This document shows, one piece after another, positions 1-6,545 of a stretch of 6,823 nucleotides of DNA. Both the position numbers and the translations under genes were made by a program. Location: NCBI GenBank assembly GCA_050259615.1, contig JBLNAZ010000210.1, positions 1 to 6,823 of the forward strand, in the 5' to 3' direction. Position 1 is the first letter of the stretch. Each line of letters begins with the position of its first letter. The notes under the pieces were generated by a model. That model saw nothing but the letters and a program-made list of their open reading frames with translations. It ran no database searches and was not told the DNA's origin. Source of the stretch: JAAXKN01 sp050259615 (GTDB lineage Bacteria; Bacteroidota; Ignavibacteria; Ignavibacteriales; SURF-24).

Positions 1-70
1 TCCCATTATTAACGCGTGCGAGGCAGATACTTAGTGAAGCAAAAAAAAGGATTGCATGAAAGGCTTTCAT
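1..70 (-). CDS. Start of an exported protein, cut by the left window edge
   Basis: A minus-strand reading frame opens with ATG at 70-68 and stays open to the window edge (23 codons). Its start, MKAFHAILFFASLSICLA followed by RVNNG, looks like a signal peptide: one lysine, a hydrophobic core, then a small residue (A18) as a possible cleavage point. GGA lies 8 bases before the ATG and could be a weak ribosome site. The start is 37 bases after the stop of the DUF2975-like gene on the same strand, so the two may be co-transcribed. The cysteine at residue 16 is not in a good lipobox (LSIC), so a lipoprotein is less likely. Too little is visible to name a family. Confidence 0.5.
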   Translation of the reverse strand, partial: MKAFHAILFFASLSICLARVNNG

Positions 71-107
71 AGTTATTATCCACTTCAAATTCAAAAGGAG
101 GCTAAAT

Positions 108-566
108 TTATAAAAAGATCTTTCCCCGTAAATGTCTTTCAAACACAGCAGCAGCAGCAGTAATTACGACAGAGACTAAAATCATAAAAAGACCTATAGC
201 AACACCGCCGGCAATGTCTTCCTTGCCTCTCTGGACTATAAAGAAATAAGCTTCTGCCCCCAAAAGAAAACCAACAAGAAGCATCCCGCAGTATTTTATA
301 GTCCGCAGAGCTTTCACAGAACGTGCTGAAAATATTTCATTCCGTCCTATGAATCCCAACAGCTTGAATGCCTGATAGAGCGCCGCGAAAAAGGAAATGG
401 ATGCAATGTAGGCATAAGCCAGGAAAGGATCGTTAAAGTATATTTGAAAGAGTGTAGCGTGCGCGTTTCTGCCTTCAAGGTGAGGTTCCCAAAGCATGAG
501 ACCAAGAGCGCCGATGCCAATGAGAACAATCACTGTCTGAAGAAATATAGCTGAACTTCTTTTCAT
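108..566 (-). CDS. DUF2975-like small integral membrane protein
   Basis: The 152-residue product looks like a four-helix inner-membrane protein, with hydrophobic stretches at about residues 5-25, 48-70, 90-110 and 119-142. The segment between helices 2 and 3 (residues 72-90, FIGRNEIFSARSVKALRTI) matches the family signature of DUF2975 proteins, a basic loop of the form 'nG.pFs..svk.Lr.i'. Length also fits this family (about 150-160 residues). Its biochemical role is unknown. Family members are often encoded next to a small YozG-type Cro/C1 helix-turn-helix regulator, but none is visible on either side here. The ATG at 566-564 is the only good start; there is no clear Shine-Dalgarno sequence before it, only A/T-rich DNA. 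The next gene downstream begins 37 bases after the stop. The family call is from memory of its pattern; the membrane topology is read from the sequence. Confidence 0.7.
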   Translation of the reverse strand: MKRSSAIFLQTVIVLIGIGALGLMLWEPHLEGRNAHATLFQIYFNDPFLAYAYIASISFFAALYQAFKLLGFIGRNEIFSARSVKALRTIKYCGMLLVGFLLGAEAYFFIVQRGKEDIAGGVAIGLFMILVSVVITAAAAVFERHLRGKIFL

Positions 567-582
567 ATATGGTTTTTATTAA

Positions 583-598
583 ATGTTTATATTTACAT
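583..598. promoter_or_regulatory. Imperfect dyad upstream of the DUF2975-like gene
   Basis: ATGT and ACAT half-sites flank an 8-base A/T core (ATGTTTATATTTACAT), ending 17 bases before the ATG at 566. The position suits a repressor operator or core promoter. In such A/T-rich DNA a dyad of this size can easily arise by chance, so this is weak. Confidence 0.15.
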
Positions 599-618
599 AT
601 TAATTTCGTTGTACCTGT

Positions 619-735
619 TCAAAACTTCATCCGTGCGAATTTAGTGAAATTTTGAATTATTATAAAGCAGTCCTTCTTTATCTTTGCCGGGTAATTTTCA
701 ATAAATTTATGGACAGGATCATCTGAGGCTGTCAT
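619..735 (-). CDS. Possible 38-residue small protein or gene relic
   Basis: The ORF has ATG at 735-733 and TGA at 621-619, reading MTASDDPVHKFIENYPAKIK and then KDCFIIIQNFTKFARMKF. The composition is protein-like, with charged and hydrophobic residues alternating as in a helix. The first 15-20 residues loosely recall the start of small DUF1801-type proteins, but this is far shorter than that family. There is no good ribosome site. It sits between two same-strand genes and could equally be a chance ORF or a truncated remnant. Confidence 0.2.
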   Translation of the reverse strand: MTASDDPVHKFIENYPAKIKKDCFIIIQNFTKFARMKF

Positions 736-807
736 AATTCTTGAATAACTGTGAATTCAGGATCGGAAATAATTGCGGCAGAAATGCCGGCAAATTCGGA
801 AGGTAAA

Positions 808-828
808 GGATTTTTGAACTTAAAATCC
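808..828 (-). terminator. Weak candidate terminator of the GH26 gene
   Basis: A perfect 7-bp stem (GGATTTT/AAAATCC) with a 7-base loop lies about 60 bases past the stop codon of the glycosidase gene. On the minus strand only a short T-run (TTT) follows and the stem is A/T-rich, so termination would be weak. No stronger hairpin was seen between this gene and the next one on the strand. Confidence 0.3.
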
Positions 829-888
829 GGGTCAGAAGGACTTTAATTAGGGACAAAGGACAAGTAAGCTTTTGGCTCCTGAAGATTC

Positions 889-3369
889 CTATTTAAGCAG
901 TAAAAGTTTCTTTGAAGCCATGAATTCACCGGCTTCAATTTTATAAATATAAAGCCCGCTGGGAAGCAGGGAACCATCGAACTGAACCGAATAAGTACCG
1001 GCGGGTTTGAATTCATTTACAATAGTTGAAAGCTCATTGCCCAATATATCAAAAACTTTTAACCTTACGTTCCTGCCTGCAGCGATTGCATAAGTGATAT
1101 TTGTTACAGGATTAAACGGATTAGGATAATTCTGAAACAGGGAAAAATTTTCGGGAATTGCTGTGCCGTTGTCTGATACGCCTGTTACAGTCGAAAAATT
1201 TATATAGTTGATATTTGCCATCTCTGCAGTAGAGCTGAGCCTGAGAATTTTCTGCCCCGCTGCAAGCTGAATATTTCTTTTTAAGACTGTCTGCCAGTTC
1301 TGCCAGCCGCCTGTTTCAGGAACAAGAAATGAGGCAAGCGTCTTGCCCTCACTTGTCAGTGTAAGCATGGAATTAGTAAGCTGTGAGGCTACTCTGAACT
1401 CAATATTGTATACGGCTGATTGTTTTATTTTTGCTGTATACTCAACCCATTCTCCGGTCTGAAAGTCAACGATCGAATAGCCTCCGCCCGCATCTGTGCA
1501 TGTATCAATATCAACTCCATCCTGGCGGAACATATTGAACTTATTTCCGGAGCTCAGATCATGATATGATGTGTTCTCATCACCTGCGTCATAGCACTCG
1601 GCTTCAATTTTCCCGGGAATATCATATGGCTTTCCGCTGAAAGGGCCGCGGACCCTGGTAACACTGATACTGATTGAATCTGAGCTGACGGATAATCCGC
1701 CGTTGTCTGTTGCAGCTGCTCTTAAAGAATAATTCCCTGCAGGTACATTATTCCAAGTGAAGGAGAATGGGTAAGAAGTGCTCTCACCCAGTTTTGTCCT
1801 GCTGTTAAAAAATTCCACCTTGCTTATTGTGCCGTCTTCATCTGCTGTATTTGCAAGAATATAAACATTTGCCGGTTCCGGAAATATGGAAAAAGCCGCC
1901 GGTGTAACGATGCCTACAGCCGGAGCTTTATTTATTAAAATGAATTTCAAATAATTTATGCTGAAGTCACCTGAGTCCATAACAATGCGCAGTTTCTTAA
2001 CTCCCTTTGCCAGCAGTGGAATATTAACGCCTACAGTCTGCCAGTTCTGATTCCCTCCGGTATTGGGAACACTTATAGCCCCGGAAACATTCGTGCTGTC
2101 AATCTCTATATGAAAACTATTTCCCGGTAATGCCGAGGCAACTCTCAGCTGAAGAGAATAAATTCCAGATGAATCAATGCTGATCGTGTAACCCAGCCAT
2201 TCGCCGGCTTTAATGTCAGTTATATCATAGCCTCCCTCGCTGCACGGTTCAATATCTGCACCGGTATCAGTGCGGTATTGCCCTTTTGAGTTTATAGTAT
2301 CGGAATCATGATAAGAAGTGCCTTCCCCGCATCTGTCAAAATTTTCTGTTTCTATTATTCCCGGAATTGAATAAGGTTTTTCGCCAAATACGCAGAGGTC
2401 TTTCCAGCCGGGCATCCGGTCGCGGTTTAATACATTTGGAGCACTATACAAAGCATTAATTGCAGCAGTGGTATTTTCTTTAAAGGCCAGTTCAGACCAG
2501 GCCATAAAAAATACATACCGGGGCTGCGATAAAAGCTGGTCTGAAGTCGGCAGTTTTGCGCATTCACCGATTGCAACGGGTTTATCTCCCGCTATTGACA
2601 ATGCATAATTATACCAGCTCTGGCTGTATCCGTCGGAATAAACATCAAATCCCAGTATATCCCAGTAACCCTCTCCGGGATTATAATCTGCCCATGTCCG
2701 GTCGATATCCTGCATATCCCAAACCCAGATGAGGTTATCCAGGCCCTTTGTTTTAGTAAGATAATCATGTGTTATCTGATATAACCTGGCCGTCCCATTC
2801 GGACCCGGGCGCCCGCCCCACCAGAAGACCTTCTGATTCATTTCATGCAAAGGACGGAATAAAAGCTCGACACCTTTGTCCTTAAGGTACTGCAGATAAG
2901 GCACAATTATATCAAGCCGTTTAATCCAGTTGTTATAAAGAGTGCCGCCTGGAGTAACAAGATCATTCCACTGGGTGTCAGTCAAGAGCTGGTTAATCAC
3001 GCCGGGATCCCAGCCGCAGGGTTCTTCCTGAGTAGGAGGGCAGGTATGAAACATAAGCTGGACAATTGCGCCATTATTCCACTGCTTCTCAGCCTCATAA
3101 GTCATTGTCCATCTGCTTGAAGGAGTAATGTATTCCCTTTCGAATAAAAAGTCACAGCTCCAGAGTCCGGGCCATTTGCCGGTAGTATCATGCACCTGGT
3201 TGTAAAATTTTGAAGGAGAGGAATTCGGCTCACGGTTATGCTCACCGGAAACTGTATATTTACCCGATATGCTTTTAAGATATTCCAATACTTTGAAAGA
3301 CTTTGTCTGTGAAGACGCGTTTGATGCAAAAAGTGCCAGTAAAATAAAAATAGTAAGCTTATTTCTCAC
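889..3369 (-). CDS. Secreted GH26 beta-mannanase-like enzyme with two CBM6 modules and a T9SS sorting tail
   Basis: This 826-residue protein is predicted to cut beta-mannan-type polysaccharide outside the cell. From the GTG at 3369 it has a signal peptide (1-20, MRNKLTIFILLALFASNASS). The GH26 catalytic domain spans about 24-320: RPLHEMN gives acid/base Glu176, GFDVY gives Tyr244, and AIGE gives nucleophile Glu269. A CBM6 follows (333-479; aromatics Trp391 and Trp443), then an Ig-like domain (481-571), a second CBM6 (582-725; Trp641, Trp689, Trp692), and a type 9 secretion sorting tail (739-826, QNYPNPFNP). GH26 acts with retention by a double-displacement mechanism; most members are endo-beta-1,4-mannanases, but some cut beta-1,3-xylan or lichenan, so the substrate is inferred. 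A longer version from GTG 3402 adds 11 residues before the signal peptide. The 3369 start is preferred because AAGG lies 9 bases before it and it gives a cleaner signal peptide. All catalytic residues are present and the gene is intact. Confidence 0.88.
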   Translation of the reverse strand: MRNKLTIFILLALFASNASSQTKSFKVLEYLKSISGKYTVSGEHNREPNSSPSKFYNQVHDTTGKWPGLWSCDFLFEREYITPSSRWTMTYEAEKQWNNGAIVQLMFHTCPPTQEEPCGWDPGVINQLLTDTQWNDLVTPGGTLYNNWIKRLDIIVPYLQYLKDKGVELLFRPLHEMNQKVFWWGGRPGPNGTARLYQITHDYLTKTKGLDNLIWVWDMQDIDRTWADYNPGEGYWDILGFDVYSDGYSQSWYNYALSIAGDKPVAIGECAKLPTSDQLLSQPRYVFFMAWSELAFKENTTAAINALYSAPNVLNRDRMPGWKDLCVFGEKPYSIPGIIETENFDRCGEGTSYHDSDTINSKGQYRTDTGADIEPCSEGGYDITDIKAGEWLGYTISIDSSGIYSLQLRVASALPGNSFHIEIDSTNVSGAISVPNTGGNQNWQTVGVNIPLLAKGVKKLRIVMDSGDFSINYLKFILINKAPAVGIVTPAAFSIFPEPANVYILANTADEDGTISKVEFFNSRTKLGESTSYPFSFTWNNVPAGNYSLRAAATDNGGLSVSSDSISISVTRVRGPFSGKPYDIPGKIEAECYDAGDENTSYHDLSSGNKFNMFRQDGVDIDTCTDAGGGYSIVDFQTGEWVEYTAKIKQSAVYNIEFRVASQLTNSMLTLTSEGKTLASFLVPETGGWQNWQTVLKRNIQLAAGQKILRLSSTAEMANINYINFSTVTGVSDNGTAIPENFSLFQNYPNPFNPVTNITYAIAAGRNVRLKVFDILGNELSTIVNEFKPAGTYSVQFDGSLLPSGLYIYKIEAGEFMASKKLLLLK

Positions 3370-3378
3370 GTCATTTGA

Positions 3379-3382
3379 CCTT
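3379..3382 (-). promoter_or_regulatory. Ribosome binding site deciding the GTG start of the GH26 gene
   Basis: AAGG on the minus strand lies 9 bases before the GTG at 3369-3367. The upstream in-frame GTG at 3402 has only GGA at similar spacing. An out-of-frame ATG between the two runs straight into TGA. Together with the signal peptide shape, this favours the inner GTG. Confidence 0.45.
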
Positions 3383-3674
3383 ATAGTTAAAAATGAATGC
3401 ACTAAATTCTGTCCGTAAAAACCAGGATTGCCTTGCCTGAACGAGCAGAAATAATATTATCCAGATACAAACATAACAAACCAGATGCCACAGGTGCTTA
3501 TTACCAAAATGAGTGAGAAAATCAAAATTTGCAGCAAAAAAGCAGAAAGATTTTTATCAAAATTATAAAAAAGTTATAGAATAGATAAAATTACATTCCC
3601 TTTTTCCTTCACAAATGTCACTGCATTTCCATGCGTTTCCCATTCCAGGTTAATTTGGGTTTATAATAGATATA

Positions 3675-3693
3675 TGTACAATAGTGTACAATA
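3675..3693. repeat. Tandem TGTACAATA repeat, possible operator
   Basis: Two exact copies of TGTACAATA (3675-3683 and 3685-3693) are 10 bases apart start to start, about one helical turn. Each holds the palindrome TGTACA, so a dimeric regulator could bind side by side on one DNA face. The repeat lies 8 bases after a TATAAT hexamer (3662-3667), between the divergent genes. Confidence 0.35.
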
Positions 3694-3873
3694 TGGATGC
3701 CCTTCTAAAACTATTTTGCCATTGGCTCTACCAGCGTTCATTATGTGTAAGTTTTCCCAATTTCCGGATACAATTGTTTTCCCGTACTGTGAGAAAATGA
3801 GTTCCAGGGGTATTCTTGCAGAATTTCTGCGCCAGAAGGGGAATTTTAATGAGCCTGCTATAAAATTATCTGC

Positions 3874-3900
3874 TAAAGATTTCGGTAAAATACTCGAAAA
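3874..3900 (+). promoter_or_regulatory. Sigma-28 (FliA)-like promoter of the chemoreceptor gene
   Basis: TAAAGATT (3874-3881), an 11-base spacer and CTCGAAAA (3893-3900) compare with the sigma-28 consensus TAAAGTTT-N11-GCCGATAA. The -35 matches 7 of 8 positions, the -10 matches 5 of 8, and the spacing is exact. Transcription would begin near 3907, giving a leader of about 60 bases before the ATG at 3967. Sigma-28 drives late flagellar and chemotaxis genes in many bacteria, so position and function agree. The match is by eye, and the region is A/T-rich, which raises the chance of a false hit. Confidence 0.45.
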
Positions 3901-3956
3901 TAAAATAATAAATTGTGTCTTAAGGTCATTTTACGCTGGAATCTGTTAATTAATTT

Positions 3957-3960
3957 AGGA
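3957..3960 (+). promoter_or_regulatory. Ribosome binding site deciding the chemoreceptor start
   Basis: AGGA lies 6 bases before the ATG at 3967, a standard Shine-Dalgarno arrangement. This picks the ATG at 3967 over an upstream in-frame start at 3913, which has no such site and would lie within the proposed leader. Confidence 0.6.
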
Positions 3961-3966
3961 CGTGTA

Positions 3967-6501
3967 ATGTCACAAAAATTCTCTAAGTACTTGAGCCAAA
4001 TTATTCATTCCCTCGCATTGATATTATTTCTTTTCTTACTATTCATTTCTTATAAAGGTTATTCAGGAATAATGAGTAATATTGCTGAGGCCCATAAGGA
4101 TGAATTCAGCAATTCAAGTTTTCTACTTATCATAGGTGCAGCTGGATGCCTGATTGTAGGAGCAGGAATGATCATTTTTCAGAAATTTTTCATTTTTAAT
4201 CCTTTAAACAAATTAGCCAGGACAGTCAGCGGCACACTAAGTAAGGATTTTGAAAAGTTGGAAACTGCTCTTACAGACCTGTCGAACGGGGATATGACCT
4301 CAAACATAGAAGTCGGAACCAAACCAATAAAAGCCATGGTTACAGGAGAAGTAAAGGAGCTATTGGATGGTTTCAACGATATCGTACTACGGGTAAGCGA
4401 GGCATCCAAGGCATTTAATTCAATAACAGACAAACCTTGTCAGAGGTTATTTTACATTGGCACAAATTCCTATTTAAGCGGCAGAATATGCGGCGAGGCG
4501 ATGGGGAAGCTGTTGAAAGGGAAAGGCAGGGTAGCAATAGTTACAGGATTTTTCAGTGCTACCGGGCAGGAGCTCAGGCGAAAGGGTTTCCAAAGTGTAC
4601 TGCTTGAGAGATATCCGGATATACAGATAGTGGACGTGGAAGAGACTCAGGAAAACATGGAAATTGCTTATCGCAAGACAAAAGAGATACTAAAGCGCAG
4701 GGGGGATCTTTCGGGTATATATGTTACCTACGGAGGTGCTCCATCGGCAAAGGCTGTGGAAGAGGAGGGGAAAGCCGGGAAAATAAAGTTAGTCTGTCAT
4801 GATATGGCAGATGCCACAATGACCTACGTGCAGAAGGGAATAATAAGCACGACAATAGGAATAGATGTTTTTGGGCTCGGGCATGATGCAGTAATAAATT
4901 TATATAATCATCTGGCAGCGGGCTGGATGCCAAGGCAGCCCAGGCTGCTCTTGGAGATGTACCCGATAACACCAGAGAACTGCAGAAATTTCTGGCTGCC
5001 GGGCAAAGGTGTAATAGAGTCGGAGGAGTTTTTAAAAAGACGGGTAAAGCCGGCTGGTAAGTCCCCCAGAGCCCTTAAAATTGCAATACTGGGAAGAGAA
5101 AGGGATCCCTACTGGGAGGCATTTAAGACTGGAGTAATGGCTGCGGCCGAGACACTAAGACAGTACAATACAACAGTTGAATGGATAATTCCAAAGGGTT
5201 CGCATGATTCTGCAGAAGTAAATGTTACAGCTGAGATCTATGGTCCTGCAGTACAGAAGGCGGTAAAGGACGGATTTAATGCAGTAGCAACAGGCATATT
5301 TGACAAGAATTTAGTTCAGTTTGTAAATGAAGCAGTTTTGAAGCGGACAGCCGTGGCAACATTTGACAGTGAACCGATGAGCTTCAGGGACCTGTTTGAA
5401 ACATTAAGCCTGCGTTCGACTAAGCTATACAAATTAAGCCAGGATCTGGGAGCAGCAGCGAGTCAATCTGTGAGCTCAACACAGGAGAATGCCAGCTCAA
5501 TAAAGCAGATGGCATACAGTTTAAAGGAGGAGACAAAATCGGTAAATGAAGCTACAGTCAACATACAGGAAATAACAAACGCAATAGAGCTGATCTCAAA
5601 CGGAGCTTTAGAACAGGAGACGGCAACGCGGAGTCTTGTAAGTGAAGCAGAGCTGATACATTCATCCATAAAAGAAGCAAGTGAAAATACAAATATGGTT
5701 GCCCATGCTTCATCCGAATCGATAGAAGTTGCAGAGAATGGAGCCAGTACTGTTGAGCAAATGCTGAATCATATGCTGGATATAAAACAGAAGGTAATTG
5801 AATCTTCGGAGAAGATACTGGCAATGAAAGAGCAGTCGGATAAGATCGGGGAGATAGTAGGCACAATAGAAAATATTGCAGAACAGACGAATCTGCTTGC
5901 GCTGAATGCCGCCATAGAGGCAGCCAGGGCAGGCGAGCAGGGCAGAGGTTTTGCTGTTGTAGCAGATGAAGTAAGGAACCTGGCAGAAAGGTCGGCTGTT
6001 GCAACCAAGCAGACATCAACTCTTATCAATAATGTACAGATGAATATCAGAGAGGCAAATGATTCGATTATTTTACTGGTTGAGAAGGTAAAGGAAGGGA
6101 GCAATCTGGCAGATCTGTCGGGCAAAGCACTTGAGCAGTTATTAAATACAGCGAAGACGACGAATAAGAAAATTGATGAGATGGTAAAGACAAACTCCAA
6201 GGTGGCAGATGCAGCAGATAACCTGCTGGAATCAATCGAAAGTGTTTCCAGTGTAATCAGGCAGAATCTTCAGGCAACAGAAGATTTAAAAGACAATGTA
6301 AGCCATACTGTAGCTAAAATAGTAAATGTGTCGAAGATAAGTGATACAAATTCAGCCACGATTGAAGAGATTTCATCAAGGACAGAGGAGACCTATTCGC
6401 AGACAGAGAGGCTGAGCCATATAGCAAATGGATTATCAGAGATGGCAGAGGAATTACAGGGAGCAACGGCACAGTTTACAATCGAAGAAAAAAATAGCTG
6501 A
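3967..6501 (+). CDS. Methyl-accepting chemotaxis protein with a cytoplasmic sugar-binding-protein-like region in permuted lobe order
   Basis: An 844-residue chemoreceptor that should control the CheA kinase through CheW. Two membrane helices (about 12-29 and 52-72) leave only about 22 residues outside. A HAMP-like stretch follows (about 73-147; P79, NGD at 107-109, LLDGFN at 132-137), with a first helix longer than usual. Residues 158-345 resemble the C-terminal lobe of RbsB/LacI-type sugar-binding folds (YIGTNSYLSGRICGE, then GRVAIVTG). Residues 368-470 resemble the N-terminal lobe (KIAILGRERDPYW, ending AVATFDSE). This order is the reverse of the canonical fold. The signalling hairpin (about 475-835) has the invariant tip QTNLLALNAAIEAARAGE, then GRGFAVVADEVR, turning near Glu657. 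A likely methylation site is at SATIEEISS (796-804). No NWETF-type CheR tether is present (it ends EEKNS). The 3967 start has a good ribosome site. MCP identity is near certain; the ligand is unknown, and a sugar is only inferred. Confidence 0.9.
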   Translation: MSQKFSKYLSQIIHSLALILFLFLLFISYKGYSGIMSNIAEAHKDEFSNSSFLLIIGAAGCLIVGAGMIIFQKFFIFNPLNKLARTVSGTLSKDFEKLETALTDLSNGDMTSNIEVGTKPIKAMVTGEVKELLDGFNDIVLRVSEASKAFNSITDKPCQRLFYIGTNSYLSGRICGEAMGKLLKGKGRVAIVTGFFSATGQELRRKGFQSVLLERYPDIQIVDVEETQENMEIAYRKTKEILKRRGDLSGIYVTYGGAPSAKAVEEEGKAGKIKLVCHDMADATMTYVQKGIISTTIGIDVFGLGHDAVINLYNHLAAGWMPRQPRLLLEMYPITPENCRNFWLPGKGVIESEEFLKRRVKPAGKSPRALKIAILGRERDPYWEAFKTGVMAAAETLRQYNTTVEWIIPKGSHDSAEVNVTAEIYGPAVQKAVKDGFNAVATGIFDKNLVQFVNEAVLKRTAVATFDSEPMSFRDLFETLSLRSTKLYKLSQDLGAAASQSVSSTQENASSIKQMAYSLKEETKSVNEATVNIQEITNAIELISNGALEQETATRSLVSEAELIHSSIKEASENTNMVAHASSESIEVAENGASTVEQMLNHMLDIKQKVIESSEKILAMKEQSDKIGEIVGTIENIAEQTNLLALNAAIEAARAGEQGRGFAVVADEVRNLAERSAVATKQTSTLINNVQMNIREANDSIILLVEKVKEGSNLADLSGKALEQLLNTAKTTNKKIDEMVKTNSKVADAADNLLESIESVSSVIRQNLQATEDLKDNVSHTVAKIVNVSKISDTNSATIEEISSRTEETYSQTERLSHIANGLSEMAEELQGATAQFTIEEKNS

Positions 6502-6512
6502 GACAATAAAAA

Positions 6513-6545
6513 GCCTCAAAACGGCAACTTATCGCTTTTTGAGGC
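6513..6545. terminator. Bidirectional intrinsic terminator
   Basis: A perfect 9-bp stem, GCCTCAAAA (6513-6521) with TTTTGAGGC (6537-6545), encloses a 15-base loop and begins 12 bases after the chemoreceptor stop. On the plus strand it is followed by ATAATTTTT; on the minus strand by TTTTTATT. The T-run on both sides suggests it ends both the receptor gene and the convergent gene to its right, whose stop codon is 130 bases away. Confidence 0.8.

Larger units (their letters stand above)
567..888. other. Gene-poor stretch with possible protein relics
   Basis: No convincing gene was found on either strand. The minus strand contains two short protein-like pieces. One is a start-less frame ending at the TGA inside the ATGA at 735-732, containing PSEFAGISAAIISDPEFTVI. 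The other is a 38-codon ORF that starts in that same ATGA overlap and ends at 619. Together they may be remains of a decayed gene. The part nearest 888 contains a hairpin that could serve the glycosidase gene, and the part nearest 567 should hold the promoter of the DUF2975-like gene. No tRNA or other RNA structure was recognised. Confidence 0.5.
3370..3966. other. Long divergent intergenic region
   Basis: About 600 bases separate the outward-facing GH26 and chemoreceptor genes, enough for both promoters and operators. The right part contains a sigma-28-like promoter and a good ribosome site for the receptor gene. The middle has a TATAAT hexamer at 3662-3667 and a TGTACAATA tandem repeat just after it. 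The left part (3403-3600) is A/T-rich; on the minus strand TATGTTTG (3475-3468) fits the Bacteroidetes -7 pattern TAnnTTTG, but no matching -33 TTG lies at the right distance. An open frame at 3674-3949 was judged not to be a gene. Confidence 0.6.

Noticed and set aside
3370..3402. Longer form of the GH26 protein starting at GTG 3402
   Set aside because: It adds 11 residues before an otherwise ideal signal peptide, and its ribosome site (GGA) is no better than the AAGG before GTG 3369. It remains possible.
3521..3564. Two copies of ATCAAAATT, 35 bases apart
   Set aside because: The repeat is short and made of A/T-rich sequence; it is expected by chance in this region.
3510..3569. 19-codon plus-strand ORF (MSEKIKICSKKAERFLSKL)
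   Set aside because: It has no ribosome site, is very short, and sits in A/T- and lysine-rich sequence where such ORFs arise by chance.
3674..3949. Plus-strand 91-codon ORF in the divergent intergenic region, with an inner ATG at 3797 giving 50 codons
   Set aside because: There is no ribosome site at either start, no recognisable family, many cysteines and an odd N-terminal half. It overlaps the proposed receptor promoter and its end lies in the receptor leader. The last 50 residues look somewhat protein-like, so it is not excluded.
3913..3966. Upstream in-frame start extending the chemoreceptor by 18 residues
   Set aside because: It has no ribosome site, whereas the ATG at 3967 has AGGA 6 bases before it. 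The extension puts unneeded residues before the first membrane helix.
4724..4972. Minus-strand 82-codon frame inside the chemoreceptor gene
   Set aside because: It is antisense to well-conserved binding-fold coding sequence; the composition (many Leu, Pro, Ser, His) is typical of a shadow frame.
5463..6200. Minus-strand open frames of 68 to 153 codons inside the chemoreceptor gene
   Set aside because: They are antisense shadows of the receptor's helical coding sequence, rich in Ser, Leu and Ala, with no ribosome sites or family match.
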